In this document: piece by piece, positions 23,739 to 35,195 of the stretch
Layout: each line of letters opens with the position of its first letter
Numbering within the stretch: the stretch's first letter is position 1
Assembly (NCBI RefSeq): GCF_051401765.1
Contig: NC_135067.1
Coordinates: forward strand, 22,067,501 to 22,131,500
Reading direction: 5' to 3'
DNA length: 64,000 bases
DNA from: Calliopsis andreniformis
Taxonomy: Eukaryota > Arthropoda > Insecta > Hymenoptera > Andrenidae
Program-made: the position numbers and the translations under genes
The notes under the pieces: generated by a model
Told to the model about the DNA's origin: nothing
The model's input: the letters and a program-made list of their open reading frames with translations, nothing else
The model's database searches: none

Positions 23739-24940
23739 CTCCCTCGTTCGATTCCTTTATTTTAACATGCCGTATCAGCACTTCAATAAATTTTGGTGGT
23801 AAGTATTTACTGCTGTTCCACTGGTATGTTCAAAGGTAAAAAACATATTATATTATAACTGTATTTCATATATATTTTTATGTATATAAAAAAAACAAAG
23901 ATTACACAATAATTAAATAACTACAAAATGAATGTCTGAAAAATATAACAAAAAGTTCCTATACCATAAATAATGTCAAACTTGTTTCATACAATCAGCT
24001 AATTACAATATATGCCATTAAAGAAAATTATAATTTGCAAATACATATGTGCATTGGTCGAACGTTTCACCATTATTATTTTCGAGGGTATATTTATAAT
24101 CTTACGTTTGGAGTTGCATACATGTTGCAAGGGAATATATATATGATTGGAGTTACTATATTTGCGTGTATGTGAATATAAATAAGGAATATTTAGGTAG
24201 GCTTTTCAAAAATAACGATCGTACGAGTAAAAATAACGCATGATTCTGAACGACAGCACGTTCGAAGCGATAAAAGTGACGTAAAAAAAATAGGCAACCC
24301 CTCGGAAAGAGAGCAAAATAAAATCCGCCGATGCCAGTTTCTCAGACCAACCTAACCTACACATTTTTCGAAACCATTTACACTTCTACCCTTGGAAAAG
24401 TCGTACGGGGTGCAAGATCGAAAAGGAACGTCTGTTAAGAAAATAAAAATGATGGCTGCACTTACCAGCGCATTATAATTGGCAAGATATCGATGTATAC
24501 ATGGCTTTCCCGTTTTTTCGGCAGCGACCAACACCATTGAATTGTGTCGTGCGCCTAGCTGGCTTTAACTACTCGATCAACGCGGTTTCTCGTTCCTCGC
24601 GTCTCCACTTCACCAGTCACATATTTTACGATGGCACGGACGTATTTCACATTCACGAATGCACGAAAAGAGCACGGTAAACACTAGCGAGATGTCAAAA
24701 GTATACGGAGCAAGGAAGCGCACGCCAGTCTTTCAGGTCGCCATTGTCGCGTTACGCGTGTCCCTGTAGTTGTATTGTTCGCGTCAGAATATTGCACGGT
24801 GCATCGTGCAGATGGCGCTACCAAAGGTATTCCTGCACTGATCCATATATACAAGATACTGTAGGTGGCTTCTGACCATAGAAAACCTCTGTGAGCACTT
24901 CAGTAGCGCCATCTTCAAGCATAAACCCTATTTCGCCATC
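23739..24940 (-). promoter_or_regulatory. pygopus 5'UTR intron, non-coding first exon and promoter
   Basis: A GTAAGT donor (exon ending at 24466, minus strand) marks a probable first exon running to about 24600. Plausible acceptors lie just upstream of the coding start, for example CATACCAG near 23824. The first exon holds an ATG at 24537 that opens a short upstream frame, and this frame has no pygopus similarity. Upstream at 24810-24914 are two inverted copies of a CTCF-like motif, listed separately. Confidence 0.45.
24810..24914. promoter_or_regulatory. Inverted pair of CTCF-like motifs near the pygopus promoter
   Basis: AGATGGCGCTAC lies at 24810-24821 and its exact reverse complement at 24903-24914, with a shorter third copy CGCCATCT at 24934-24941. 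AGRKGGCGC is the core recognised by insect CTCF. The position just upstream of the pygopus first exon fits an insulator or promoter-proximal site. Binding is inferred from the motif only. Confidence 0.45.
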
Positions 24941-24941
24941 T

Positions 24942-27900
24942 GAGGGGAGTCACTGGTACTAAGGTTTTTAATTCAAATGCATATTTCTCATGCAAAATTG
25001 GAAAAATTACGTGAAAGTATTATGCAAAGCACTAGATAAAAGTCATTAGATGAAATTTGAAAATTTTTAGGAAATAGTGGAATGCGAATATAATAGTGTA
25101 ATATAATGCAATAGGAAAATGTAACAAGAAATAGACTAAGCTCTAGGAGATGAGAAAGTTCAGGCGGCTAATTCACAAAGCGAACATTTTCAATTTAGGC
25201 GAGAGGTAGAGGACGGAAGTTCGTCCAAGATAGAGCAGTTTAGTTTAGGACACACGTTACTTAGGCAGTGCCATTACGCGCGACTGAAATTCTCTCTCCT
25301 TCCGTTCTCCCTTTCTCTCAACTTCCGTACGTTATATCTTCCATCTGCATTTAGGATCTTGGAGTTGTCCCTGTAACCTCAGAGTAGGGTCTGTACCCGT
25401 CACTTTAATTATTTGAGTTACATTAGCAAGTTAGCTACGGTTTAACAACTGGAAAATAGGTTTCACGCAATATCTACCGCGGGCAGTTGCCTTCTAGCTA
25501 CTGGTAATATAGTTCGCGTAATCATCGTACTGTCATGTCGTCGTATAGTCTACGACTTATTCAAAGAAAGAATGTACATAAAACAAGAAAAAGTAGTAGC
25601 GCTAGCCCATAAAGAATTTAATACCATTGTTGTGTTTGTACTCTATGGGGCTGAATAGGCAAAAAAAAAAATGATACCGCAGCAATTGCGCGCGGGCCTC
25701 GTAAAATTTGAGAGTATCATATCCGTGCAGAGCTACGTATTTCAGACCAATACATAACGAGAAGGCAAGTATCGTAAATCAGAAATGCAAGAGAGAAGAA
25801 ACTGGCACGAGTAATCGGTGGCGAAAAGGTAAGGCACCGCGGAGAACGAAGAAGGAGAAGGATTGCGAAAGGAAAGGGAGATTAAAAGAGAAGAAGGACG
25901 AAGGACAAAGGACTGGAAGTCGGTCGTGTCAGTGCGATGTAGCAATCGAACAGGGACGCAAATAGGTTCCACAAATAGCGGCGTTCCCCAAACAAACACG
26001 GCATGCCAATCAATCTGCCGCGTACACACGCGTGCTCTGAATAAGAATGGCCGATTTGCGCGAATCATAAAAAGAAGAAATCACCGATTAGTGCCCCGTT
26101 GAGAGAATGCACCGAAAGAGCTGCACCGTGACCTATAACTTTATTTGCTATTCAACTTTATCGCAGCGAGATGCGTCCTCCTTGAATCGAGGATCTATTC
26201 CCCTGGATGTATGTTGAAAGTGAACACGAAAGAAAAATATAAAGTAGAAGAGTGTTGAGGAAAGAGGAGGAGAACTGAGGACTAAGATGAGGAGCACTCT
26301 GAAGAATGGATGAGGGATCAGAGGACAATCCTCCATATGGGGGTGGTAAGGGATAGGGGTCAGGACGCAGAGACATGTCCTGTCTCATGAGTGACAATTT
26401 TATCTTCCCTTCCTTTGAGCATAAGAATTCTTATTTATTCGTGAATAGCATAATTCAAGTGAAGTAAATCGATAGTAGCGAGTGTTCAATGAACAGAAAT
26501 CGAGCAAGCTGAATCAATTTTTATGCATAATCCCTCCACGTCACTATGCATCGGTCGCATTCGATTGGCACTGGAAGCATTGCAAAACGCAGTTCTCGCG
26601 CGATTCAATCAATACCAGGGTCGAGGCCCGTGGAAGACGGCAAACTTGGTCGAACAATCAAAGCAACCAGTTGAATTCGATCTTAGAGCTCCCGGGCTAT
26701 GTCCCCAGCGCTGCTGTAATCTGTTGCAGAATCCGTTTGAAATCCTTAAAACAGAATTTAATGGGACAATGCGCATGAAAGTTCGCTACGCGCTATTGAT
26801 AACCCCATGGAAGGATTCATGAGCTGGTTATCTTTGAGCGGCCAGATGTTCCTCTGCCGAGCGTTTCTTATCTTTGCAAGCGCATAACGCAACGTTTACG
26901 ACACAATATTTCTCGTGTTTCGAATACATCGCCCGTGTATAATTAAAAGCTCCGCTTTTTCATTTTTAACTCTACTCTCTTCAAGTATGTCTTCCAGCTG
27001 CTCCGAGGACAGCGTTGCGGTTAGATGTGTAATAGTTACACAATATTTTTCATGTATAGAATCTTGCATTCAGCGTGCACAGCATGGAACTAAAAATAAG
27101 TTGGAGTTGCCAGTCGACTGCGTGGAGAAACGTCGGAGTGCAGAGGGTTAAGCGCTCTGAGCGTTTGTTGGGTCTCCAGAACCTCAGACACGACTACGCG
27201 ACGACTTGTCAGCGTGGTGTAAACGTGCCCTTAGGCTATCGCGAGCGTCCGCCTCTTATCGTGTCTTATTCTCGAGGTGAACGGCCGAGCGTCTCGTTTC
27301 CGGGAACCGAGGCTACACTGTATCCATTCAACAGCGACAAATCCACCTTTTCCCACTTTCTCTCGCGTACGCGAGCGTAACGTGTTCTCGTGAACTTTCA
27401 CCTTGGGATTTCCAGTTTGGGCCGGATTGTAGCCGCCGCACAGTCAAAGTAGCTCCTCTAAATTTTGTTTAACCAGCTTGTGGGAACTCGATGCACAGGT
27501 GGACTAGAAACAGGGCGGTAGAATAGGGCGGTAAATAGAGGTATCGAGTGAAAATACCGTCTAACATAAAAAGATAATAAAACACTCGTACAGTCGAAGT
27601 TTTTTAAACTAACACGATGTCAGTGGCCTACATTCACCACTGTCGTTTCGAAGCAATCAAGAGTAACGTCACATCGGAGAGGAAGTCGTGTCGCCGGTCA
27701 GGCCTTTTTATTCTATTGCTTGGTAATTCGGAAATTACGAACGCGTGACGCATCCTCACGTGGGAAGCGATCACTGCGTGTTGGTCTGGACGGAGTTAAT
27801 CTACTGCGAGTCGCGGTGGAATTTCACTCGCGATGGTCGCGTCGTTGGACGCGCTTAAACGGCGGCGGAGCAAGAGAAAGTGAAAGAACAACGGCACGTA

Positions 27901-28500
27901 AAGTTGCTGCAATTAGATCGAAATGAGCGTAACTGCGTCACTGCTGCGAGGAGGAAAACGGTGTACAGTGAAATTTATATCCTCGCCTGGGGACACTGTC
28001 GTACCACGAGCCAGTGGACGGATTACTCGAATTTTCCCGAAAGAGATTAACCTTCGCGAAAGGGCTGAGACAAGACTGTTCCTTCCGCGTCTGTAATCTA
28101 GCGACCAGGTAGCTTCGTTGATCCGCCTCTCCGTAAATTTATCTGCCAGCGAAGGATTTACTGCCGTGCTGGAATATTATCGAACACGCGTTCGCTCCGA
28201 AATCCTTCGTCCCAATTTTCCCGTGAATTTCGGTTTCCATTTCCGTGGTGCGATGTCCAGCCGTTCCAGATGGCTGAACTAACTCTAACGCTCGTGTAGG
28301 GAGAGAACGTTCACGCGATTCGCGTCGTTCCCTCTGTTGTGTCGCTTCGAAACGCACCTTCGTTTTCCGCCCTTCCCGCTATTGACGAGAGGGACGAAGG
28401 GCCGAAGAAGCAAGGACCCATTTCGACTTTCCATGGCCTTGCGCGGAATCAACGGATGAACTAGCCGCGAGGCGAAATCAACCGTCGCGGAATCGCGCGA
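24942..28500. other. Intergenic DNA upstream of pygopus, no gene recognised
   Basis: Composition changes from AT-rich to CpG-rich across this stretch. Purine-rich patches lie at 25840-25920 and 26230-26330. Open frames at 26482-26822 and 27075-27380 overlap in several frames, have no family motif and look like chance frames of GC-rich DNA. At 27130-27149 the sequence GGAGTGCAGAGGGTTAA resembles one end of a TTAA-type MITE, but I found no convincing partner end. Confidence 0.4.
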
Positions 28501-29863
28501 CGTGACCAACAGGACAATGAGCCATATCAATCCTTTATTTTTCTTCTCCCGCCCCCTCCGTCACCCTTGTCCACCTCGACGGGAGGACGAATTCGTTCCG
28601 TTCGAACGATCGAATCGCCTCGAAAACGATCGGCTATTCAAACGGCTCTCAACAGCGAGTCGGCGAAAAAAGGAAAAAGGGGAGCGCAACGGGGCCAATG
28701 ACGGAGAAGTGGGTAGTCGGGGGATGGAAAAATAAAATGGCGAGAAATAAAAATAGCGAAGGAAAAAGCGAGAGCGTAGGGGATCGGTGAACGCATCGAC
28801 AAGGAATTCCCTTGACACCGCAAAAGCTTCGAGCTGCCGGGTCGAAAGTAGATCGACGAGTCCGGCCCGTGTAATCTTTATCGATACAAGGCACGATTTT
28901 CCCCCAGCCGCTTCGTTTCGTTCCGTTTCGAACCTTCCCTCGTCTCGTTCTCATCGTTTGTTCTCCATCGGTCACTTCTCGCCCCCTTCCCCCTTCTCCC
29001 TCTCTCATCCTCACTCTTTCTACCCCCAGCCGTCTACCCTTTGGCGAACAGTTTAATCGTATTTCACGGCAGATCACCTCGCAATTCTTTTTGCCGTTTT
29101 TTTTTTTCACCAAACCAATTCGATGGCTGTTATCGTCGGGGACAGGCACACACGGTCGGGCGCGAGAACGCACCGAATCGTCGACCGCCCATTAAATCCG
29201 TCGCGGTTTTATCGAAATTTCTTTTCCTCTGTTGTCTGCGCCTCTTCCACCGTTTCGACGGAAGAACAATGGTCTATCTCTGTAGATTAAAGGAAAAGAA
29301 TAAAAAGAGAAAAGAAAGGCAGAATTAGTTTCCGTTTAACAGGCTGGAAGATCTGTCGTCGAAAGGTTAAGTATCGGGAGGGGGCCGAATCGCGAACAGC
29401 GAAACGCATCGGTAGCTGGCCAAAGAAAGTGCAACGGTGCAAAGAAAGGTCGGCGAGAGCGAAGGGGAGAAAAGTGCAACCTGCACGGCGCACACTCACG
29501 CACGTCTCAGGTTCCCCTACCCGGGCATCGGACTGCTGCACCAAGAGGTGTTTGGAGACGGAGAACTGCCGGTATATATCATCACGTCGTCGCCCGCCAC
29601 ACACACTTTCGTATTTATCGAGAGAAGAAGGGGAGGAAAGGCCACGGACACGTACCTTCGGGCCAGTGCGTTTCGAGATTTCGTGGTGAGAGGACACCGA
29701 GCAACCGATTTCCCGCTCTCTCTACGCGACGTTTAACTCTGCGCGAACCATTCTCGCTCGCAGCTCGCTCTTCACCTTTTCCCTTTTTTCTTCACCGCCC
29801 CGACATTTCCCACGGTCATTCGCCCGAGGAGCAGAACGATTCCGCGCACGAAGAACCCTCGAC
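28500..29863 (+). promoter_or_regulatory. CpG-rich block with pyrimidine tracts, candidate promoter and 5'UTR
   Basis: The block is dense in CpG, with a C/T-rich tract near 28,960-29,040 and purine-rich stretches around 29,430-29,470 and 29,620-29,645. It ends at a candidate start codon followed six codons later by a strong splice donor. Many overlapping open frames occur on both strands, as expected for CpG-rich DNA, and none shows a family motif. Confidence 0.35.
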
Positions 29864-29881
29864 ATGGCTCCAACGATCAAG
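29864..29881 (+). CDS. Candidate first coding exon (MAPTIK) of an unidentified gene
   Basis: ATG in a good start context (CGACATGG) opens six codons, MAPTIK, and is followed directly by a consensus donor GTGAGT. This is how a short first coding exon looks. The rest of the gene is not found. Joining it to the acceptor at 33770-33771 before the chemosensory gene would put it out of frame with that protein. The next exon may lie tens of kilobases away or outside the window. It could also be a chance match. Confidence 0.3.
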
Positions 29882-32800
29882 GTGAGTGACGAACGTGCAA
29901 CAGGTAGATACACACGCACGCTATGTACACGTACGCGGGGTGATTTAAAGTTTCGGAGTATCCGGAGGGGTGTCTCTCCGTCTTGCCGCCCTCTTCCCTT
30001 GTCCCCGTGTGACTGGGACCAATTTGCCGTTCTCCTGCGCGACCAGGGAATTCGATACCGTGGTCGAACGCGGTGAATACATAGAAAACCAGCCAGAGAA
30101 TCGGTGTTCCTTGTAGCACCGTCTCTCGGGCACATTTTCGTAAAGAGATTTCGGGTTAGCTACGATGGCAATTCACGCCTCAAATCTAATTTCATCTCTA
30201 GATAATGTAAAGGTACCTCGAAACTCCGTGTATTATACTTGACTTCTTAGGGAAATTTACCAAAGTTGACTACTTGTTTCTTACTGCACACTGGGTATTT
30301 TACCGAGGTAAGGGAAACTTTTTCGCTTTCTCAGTTTCTAATTCAAAATCCCCAGAATTTCTATTCCGAACGACAGGTGTTGAAGGGCTAAAAAGGATCT
30401 AGCGAATATATTCAAAAGCGACATGCTTGGTGCCTATTCGAATAGCTATAGAAATTTTGCTCAACCTGAACAATTTCCAGCGGCACGATCGAAAGCGTCA
30501 TAACATTGTCGTATCGCGATAGAACGTTTATAGAGCGTAACAGTCCGGATTAAGTTGCGCGCTTCCTAAAGCGGTGAACATTCTCGGAGAAAAGCTGGCA
30601 CTCGAGCGGTGTCGAAGCGAGGCGCTTCTTTCCGCGTTCGCGGTGGTTGGCGACGCGTTCGACGCGCTGCTGGATAATCCCCGCGATATTGAAGAGCCAA
30701 TAAACGAGAACAGGCAACGAATTCGCAGTCGTCCCGTCGAAAAGAGGATATCGGCTGGCGATATTCCGCGCCAGACAAGTAACCGCTTTCCCAACGAAAT
30801 TCTATGCGTTTTTCAGCCGACTGCAGCGTGTTTATTTTCCTGTCGCGGAAACAGAGAATCGCGAGGAGGAAGAAACGAATCGATTCTTCGTATTTTCTTG
30901 TTCGTCAGCCTTCTAGAAAAAGTTATTAAATTCCGTGGCACGTAGCTCGGTTCCACTCGAACGATCGAAATACAGCCTTTATCGACGGCGTCGCAACGTC
31001 ATAACTCATGCGTGTTGTAATCGTTCGCTTACATATACGGCACGCAAACGGTCGCTGCGTAGAATAACAAATCGATCGGAACGATTTCTTCGTCTATGAG
31101 CAGGGTAGACGTGGAAGTTCTTGGAATTAAAAAGTGCAACGTTTCGTAACAACACACACCACCGAACAAATCACTACAGTCGAACCTTGATTATTTCCTC
31201 AGCGATGGCTTCCATATTTTATACAGATTCCCATTTCTTGACTCCACTTGGGAAAATTCCTCTAAACAATTCTTCACTGATTATTTATTCAGAAAACACA
31301 AGCTTTTTAACGATGCTTTGTCACCTGGCAAAAGCGCAATCCTTTCCAAGCAAAAATACGCCAGCGTTGAGAGATTAACCGAACCTCGGTTATCGGCAAT
31401 TTCTGTTCTACTGCACCTACTCGTAATCACAGGGTCCTCTGATCGCTCGAAGTCGTCATCCATTTCTGGCGTCGACGATATCGAAACACGATTCACCAAC
31501 CTATGTAATTATTGTCCGTCGGTTGCGAGTCGATAACTAGACGATTGTAAATTAATTTAATAACTGCGAACAGCGCGGCGGCTGGGCCGGCTGTACGCGA
31601 ACAATAAATTATTATTTATCGTGTTGGGGTGTAGTGGGTCGCTTGGGTCGGCCGGCCGATAACTATAACGGAACATTACGGCTGAAATGGCACGAGTTTT
31701 CCGCGTATCCCGTTTAACTGGTAAATTATCATTCATAGACTCTGACGTAAATTAACGGGGCACGCGTAGCTCCGACGGGGGAGTATATGGTCGAGAGAGG
31801 AACCGTCAGCGTCTCACTCGGACGTAATAATCCAGGACGTTATGGTTACTATCGTAACAGCCAACGTGACAGCAATAAAATCTATATCACGCCCATTTGC
31901 CATTCAACCCGACCAATAATTCTTATAATCCACGTCGATTTGCGGAAGTAAGCGGTTTGCGTGCACGTAACCGAGCTCGCAACCAATCCACAAATCATTC
32001 TGGAGCGGCTGTATACAGCGCTATGGTGATTTACAGAACGACGCGATTATTAGCACCCCTCGGGGAAAATCGAATCCTCGCGAAAGTAAAGCTGACGAGG
32101 AACGAGATCGTCCCGCGCGCGGATTGGACAGTTTTCGAGGGAAGCCGCGACTTATTCGACTTTCAAAGTTCAAGAGTCGAAGGAAAATGTCACGAGCCCT
32201 TCAGCTCTGTGGAAAATCGAAACAACTCGATAGTTAGGGATGATACTACAGAATCGAGAGGTCGAGCGGGGAAGCTAAAATTCAACTTGGAAATATCAGT
32301 CACAGAGCAACGGGGGAAAGGATGAAAAAGTAGAAGATCGGTATCGCGTGCATACTGTTCTACCGACGTTCCGCGAAAGTATGCTCATTCGTCAAGCAGC
32401 TGCGGTTTAATTCAACCTATTTCCTGTGCAAAGTCCACTACTGGCCATGTAGCTCCATAGCTTTTGAACGACGAACAAGCAATCGGTCTGCTCGGGGGCG
32501 AAGTCGAGGTCGCTGTGAAAAAGCATCGGGCGTACGTGATGTACGACAAAGGCTCGGCGCAATAGATGCTTCCAACGCGGAGATTTAAAAGATGCTCGGT
32601 CAGTGACGAGGCCAATTTACGTTGCTCTGGGAACCAGGTAATTCTTCAAACTTCGTTTCGTTTTGTCGCGGCGCTATTCCCACAACGCCACCCTGTGAAA
32701 CAATTTCCTCCTTTTCCTTGGCGCGAAAGTACGCTCGAGTTTCCAGCTCGCGACACGAATTCCAAAGCGAGCCGCGTTAGCCGCTGCAGGAAAATACGTT

Positions 32801-33817
32801 TAGGATCTCTACTTGACGCTTTCGCTGCCCCTTTGTTTCGATTGCCCCTTTGCCTGGGCGACGGGAGCTTGCACAGTCGTGCGTTCTTGAAGAAATGCGT
32901 CGGCAAAGGAAAAAGGCCGAGGGAGGGTAATTCAAAAGGAAGCCCTTAGTTAGTCGGCGTACATAGCGCAGGTAACTGCAAGGAAACATGGAACGGAAGC
33001 GTGTCGAAGCGGCGTGGCGTGCCGCCGGCTCGGGCCATGAGAGGCAAACAAACGGAGGTTGTAGGGACGCGCATGCCATCGTTACTCACGGTGGTTGTTG
33101 CTTGTTTAGCTATGTTAGCTTTGCCCTGCTTCCTCTGGCTCTGCGTTTAGCCGCTGTCTAATGCTGGTTCCTCCTTATCCCCTTTTCCTCTTACGCCACG
33201 CACTCGAGCGTTGCGACCTTTACCTTTGGACGCTACAATTGCCGATTCGGCCATTGTCCTTCTCGTCTACCTGTTAACTGTGCCCCTCTTGCGTTCGTAT
33301 CTAATTTTCTCGCCAACGTTGGAAACTTCGGGTCTCGATTTCGACGGAGTTCGTTTGAGCAGCTACTAACACGGTTAAGTGGAAGGAATATGTATAGGTG
33401 CATCTAATTTACTTTGCTTGCGCGCGCTCCGTCGAGCATTTGAAATTTTCGAAGCGACTGAAGAAACGCTGGAGGGGCTCCGAGCCATGTGTATAAATTT
33501 AGGGCTTTCAATTTGCGACGCGTCTTATCGTGCCGGATAAGCGTCGTTGACGACCGTTCATCCCAGGCTTTTGTTAACTGCTTGATGCGTGGTAGATGCT
33601 CGGTCCCTTTAACATGAATATCTATTTACATAAAGCGAGTTGTTTTGTCGGGACATACGGTCCTGAATAATATCTTGTTGCTACTATATTGTCTTGATGC
33701 TGCTACGCTATTGTGCTCTTGATTACCTCGTGGTTTACTGCTGTCCCAATATTTGTGCTCCCTTTTCTTAGATATCAATAGAAATCAAGGTTCTCTCCAT
33801 TTACACTGTCTCGAACG
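29882..33817. other. CpG-rich intergenic or intronic DNA, no gene recognised
   Basis: No conserved exon was found. The stretch holds a pogo/Tc1-like terminal remnant at about 31,168-31,400 (see findings) and many short chance frames. An acceptor-like site (CTTTTCTTAG, 33762-33771) lies 46 bp before the chemosensory-protein start and may receive a spliced 5'UTR. Confidence 0.4.
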
Positions 33818-34639
33818 ATGTTTCAGCTTCTGTTTGTCGCTTGTACTCTGCTGGTCTGCGCGACTGCGGCAGAGACGGAAAAAGGAGAAGCCGGAAGATC
33901 CCGGGTCTCTGACGAACAACTGAACGCGGCCCTGAGCGATCAGCGCTACCTGAGACGACAGCTTAAGTGCGCCCTAGGACAGGCTCCCTGCGACCCCGTT
34001 GGAAGACGTTTAAAAGGTACGTGCGCCATGTTGTAATTCCGCTGGGATATAACGCGCGATCCGTGCACAAGATTAAAATAACGTACACGTTCTTTGTGAG
34101 CGAAGGCTGTTGACATTTGCAATTACCCGCGCCTCGGCTTGCGCGTTAGTCTCGTTCGTTGGTACGTTCAAACGTAGTTCTGATTATTATTTTCGAGAAA
34201 TTATAAGAAAACAAAGTCGAAGAAAGGAAAGTAGTTGGAAAGCGTAACGCAGAGAGGGAGAGGGGGGGGACGAGCAGCTATTCTGTTCGATTCAAAGGAT
34301 AAACTGATCTCCGGCAGAGTTAACCCCATTTTGTGGGAAACTCCGAGGGAGGTCGGAATGGCGAGTCATCGAATTGCTTAGATCGGATTTATACCCGTAT
34401 TTCGAGGGGCGCGTGTTTCCTTCGAAGACTTTGCCGATAAATTTCTATAAAGTTACCGGCAGAATTCGATTTAACCCGGTCGTTGTTATCCAGGTTTAGC
34501 ACCGCTGGTTTTGAGAGGCTCCTGCCCGCAATGTAGCCCCGAGGAAACACGACAGATCAAGAAGGTCCTTTCACACATTCAGCGGACCTATCCGAAGGAA
34601 TGGTCGAGGATAGTGCAGCAGTATGCCGGTGTTGTGTGA
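33818..34639 (+). CDS. Chemosensory protein (OS-D / insect pheromone-binding A10 family)
   Basis: This family comprises small secreted helical carriers of hydrophobic ligands, used in chemosensation, development and cuticle formation. Two exons, 33818-34016 and 34494-34639, give 114 residues. Residues 1 to about 18 are a signal peptide (FQLLFVACTLLVCATAA). Four cysteines at 51, 58, 77 and 80 have the diagnostic spacing C-x6-C-x18-C-x2-C. Family blocks are LNAALSDQRYLRRQLKCAL, PCDPVGRRLK, LAPLVLRGSCPQCSPEETRQ and YPKEWSRIVQQYAG. The intron falls one base after the codon of Lys66 (VGRRLK), the position known to be conserved in insect CSP genes. No second CSP gene is near, so this one is outside any CSP cluster visible here. 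The ligand is unknown. Confidence 0.96.
34017..34493. other. Chemosensory-protein intron, nothing else seen
   Basis: This 477-bp phase-1 intron runs from donor GTACGT to acceptor TATCCAG. It holds a short G-run near 34265. No repeat or open frame of note was seen. Confidence 0.6.
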
Positions 34640-35055
34640 GGTGGCAGATAATGGGGGCAGCTGAGAGGAAAACGACGGTGTTGGATGCGCGTCGATAAAA
34701 AGGGAGGAGCTGCTGACATGGAGAATAAGGACGATCAAGGCTAATCCACTTAGAACAGCTGCTCGGTCGATCGTGTGTTTGCCACCGTCGTTGCTCGTTA
34801 ACATCCAGAGGTTCTACATATTTTCTACCTACGTTCCAAGTGGGGTGTCGAGGGGAAGTCTCTCATTCACCCCCGCAACGCGTTATACCGAAGAAACCAG
34901 TGACCTTTTTTATCATCTACACTTTTACCCCCGTCCAGTATTGTTAATCACTGCGTGCAGTATTTTATATGATGTAATAATATATACAGAGTAATAAAGT
35001 TTGTTATCCTATACATGATACAGAATCGAAAGTCCCTTCCGCGATTATATCAAAT
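34640..35055 (+). other. 3'UTR of the chemosensory-protein gene
   Basis: A poly(A) signal AATAAA lies at 34993-34998, about 350 bp after the stop. The open frame at 34773-34994 ends at this signal and is a chance frame in the UTR. Confidence 0.5.
34993..34998 (+). promoter_or_regulatory. Poly(A) signal of the chemosensory-protein gene
   Basis: AATAAA followed by T-rich sequence, about 350 bp after the stop codon. It is the first consensus hexamer seen downstream. Confidence 0.55.
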
Positions 35056-35195
35056 AAATGTCCCAGTACTTGGACACTAACGCTAATTTTATTTCATTTT
35101 AAGCTGAAATTCTAATGTACGTAATAAAAAAGCAAAAAATAGTACGTTCAGCTACTAGAGCGTTATTAAAGGTTGTCTTCCATACTGGGACATTT
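35056..35195. mobile_element. 140-bp MITE-like element with 13-bp inverted ends
   Basis: AAATGTCCCAGTA at 35056-35068 is repeated in exact inverse at 35183-35195. Beyond the 13 bp, the arms stay similar (TTGGACA against TGGAAGACA). The interior is AT-rich without coding potential. A clear target duplication was not identified, so the superfamily is open. It lies about 60 bp after the chemosensory gene's poly(A) signal. Confidence 0.5.
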
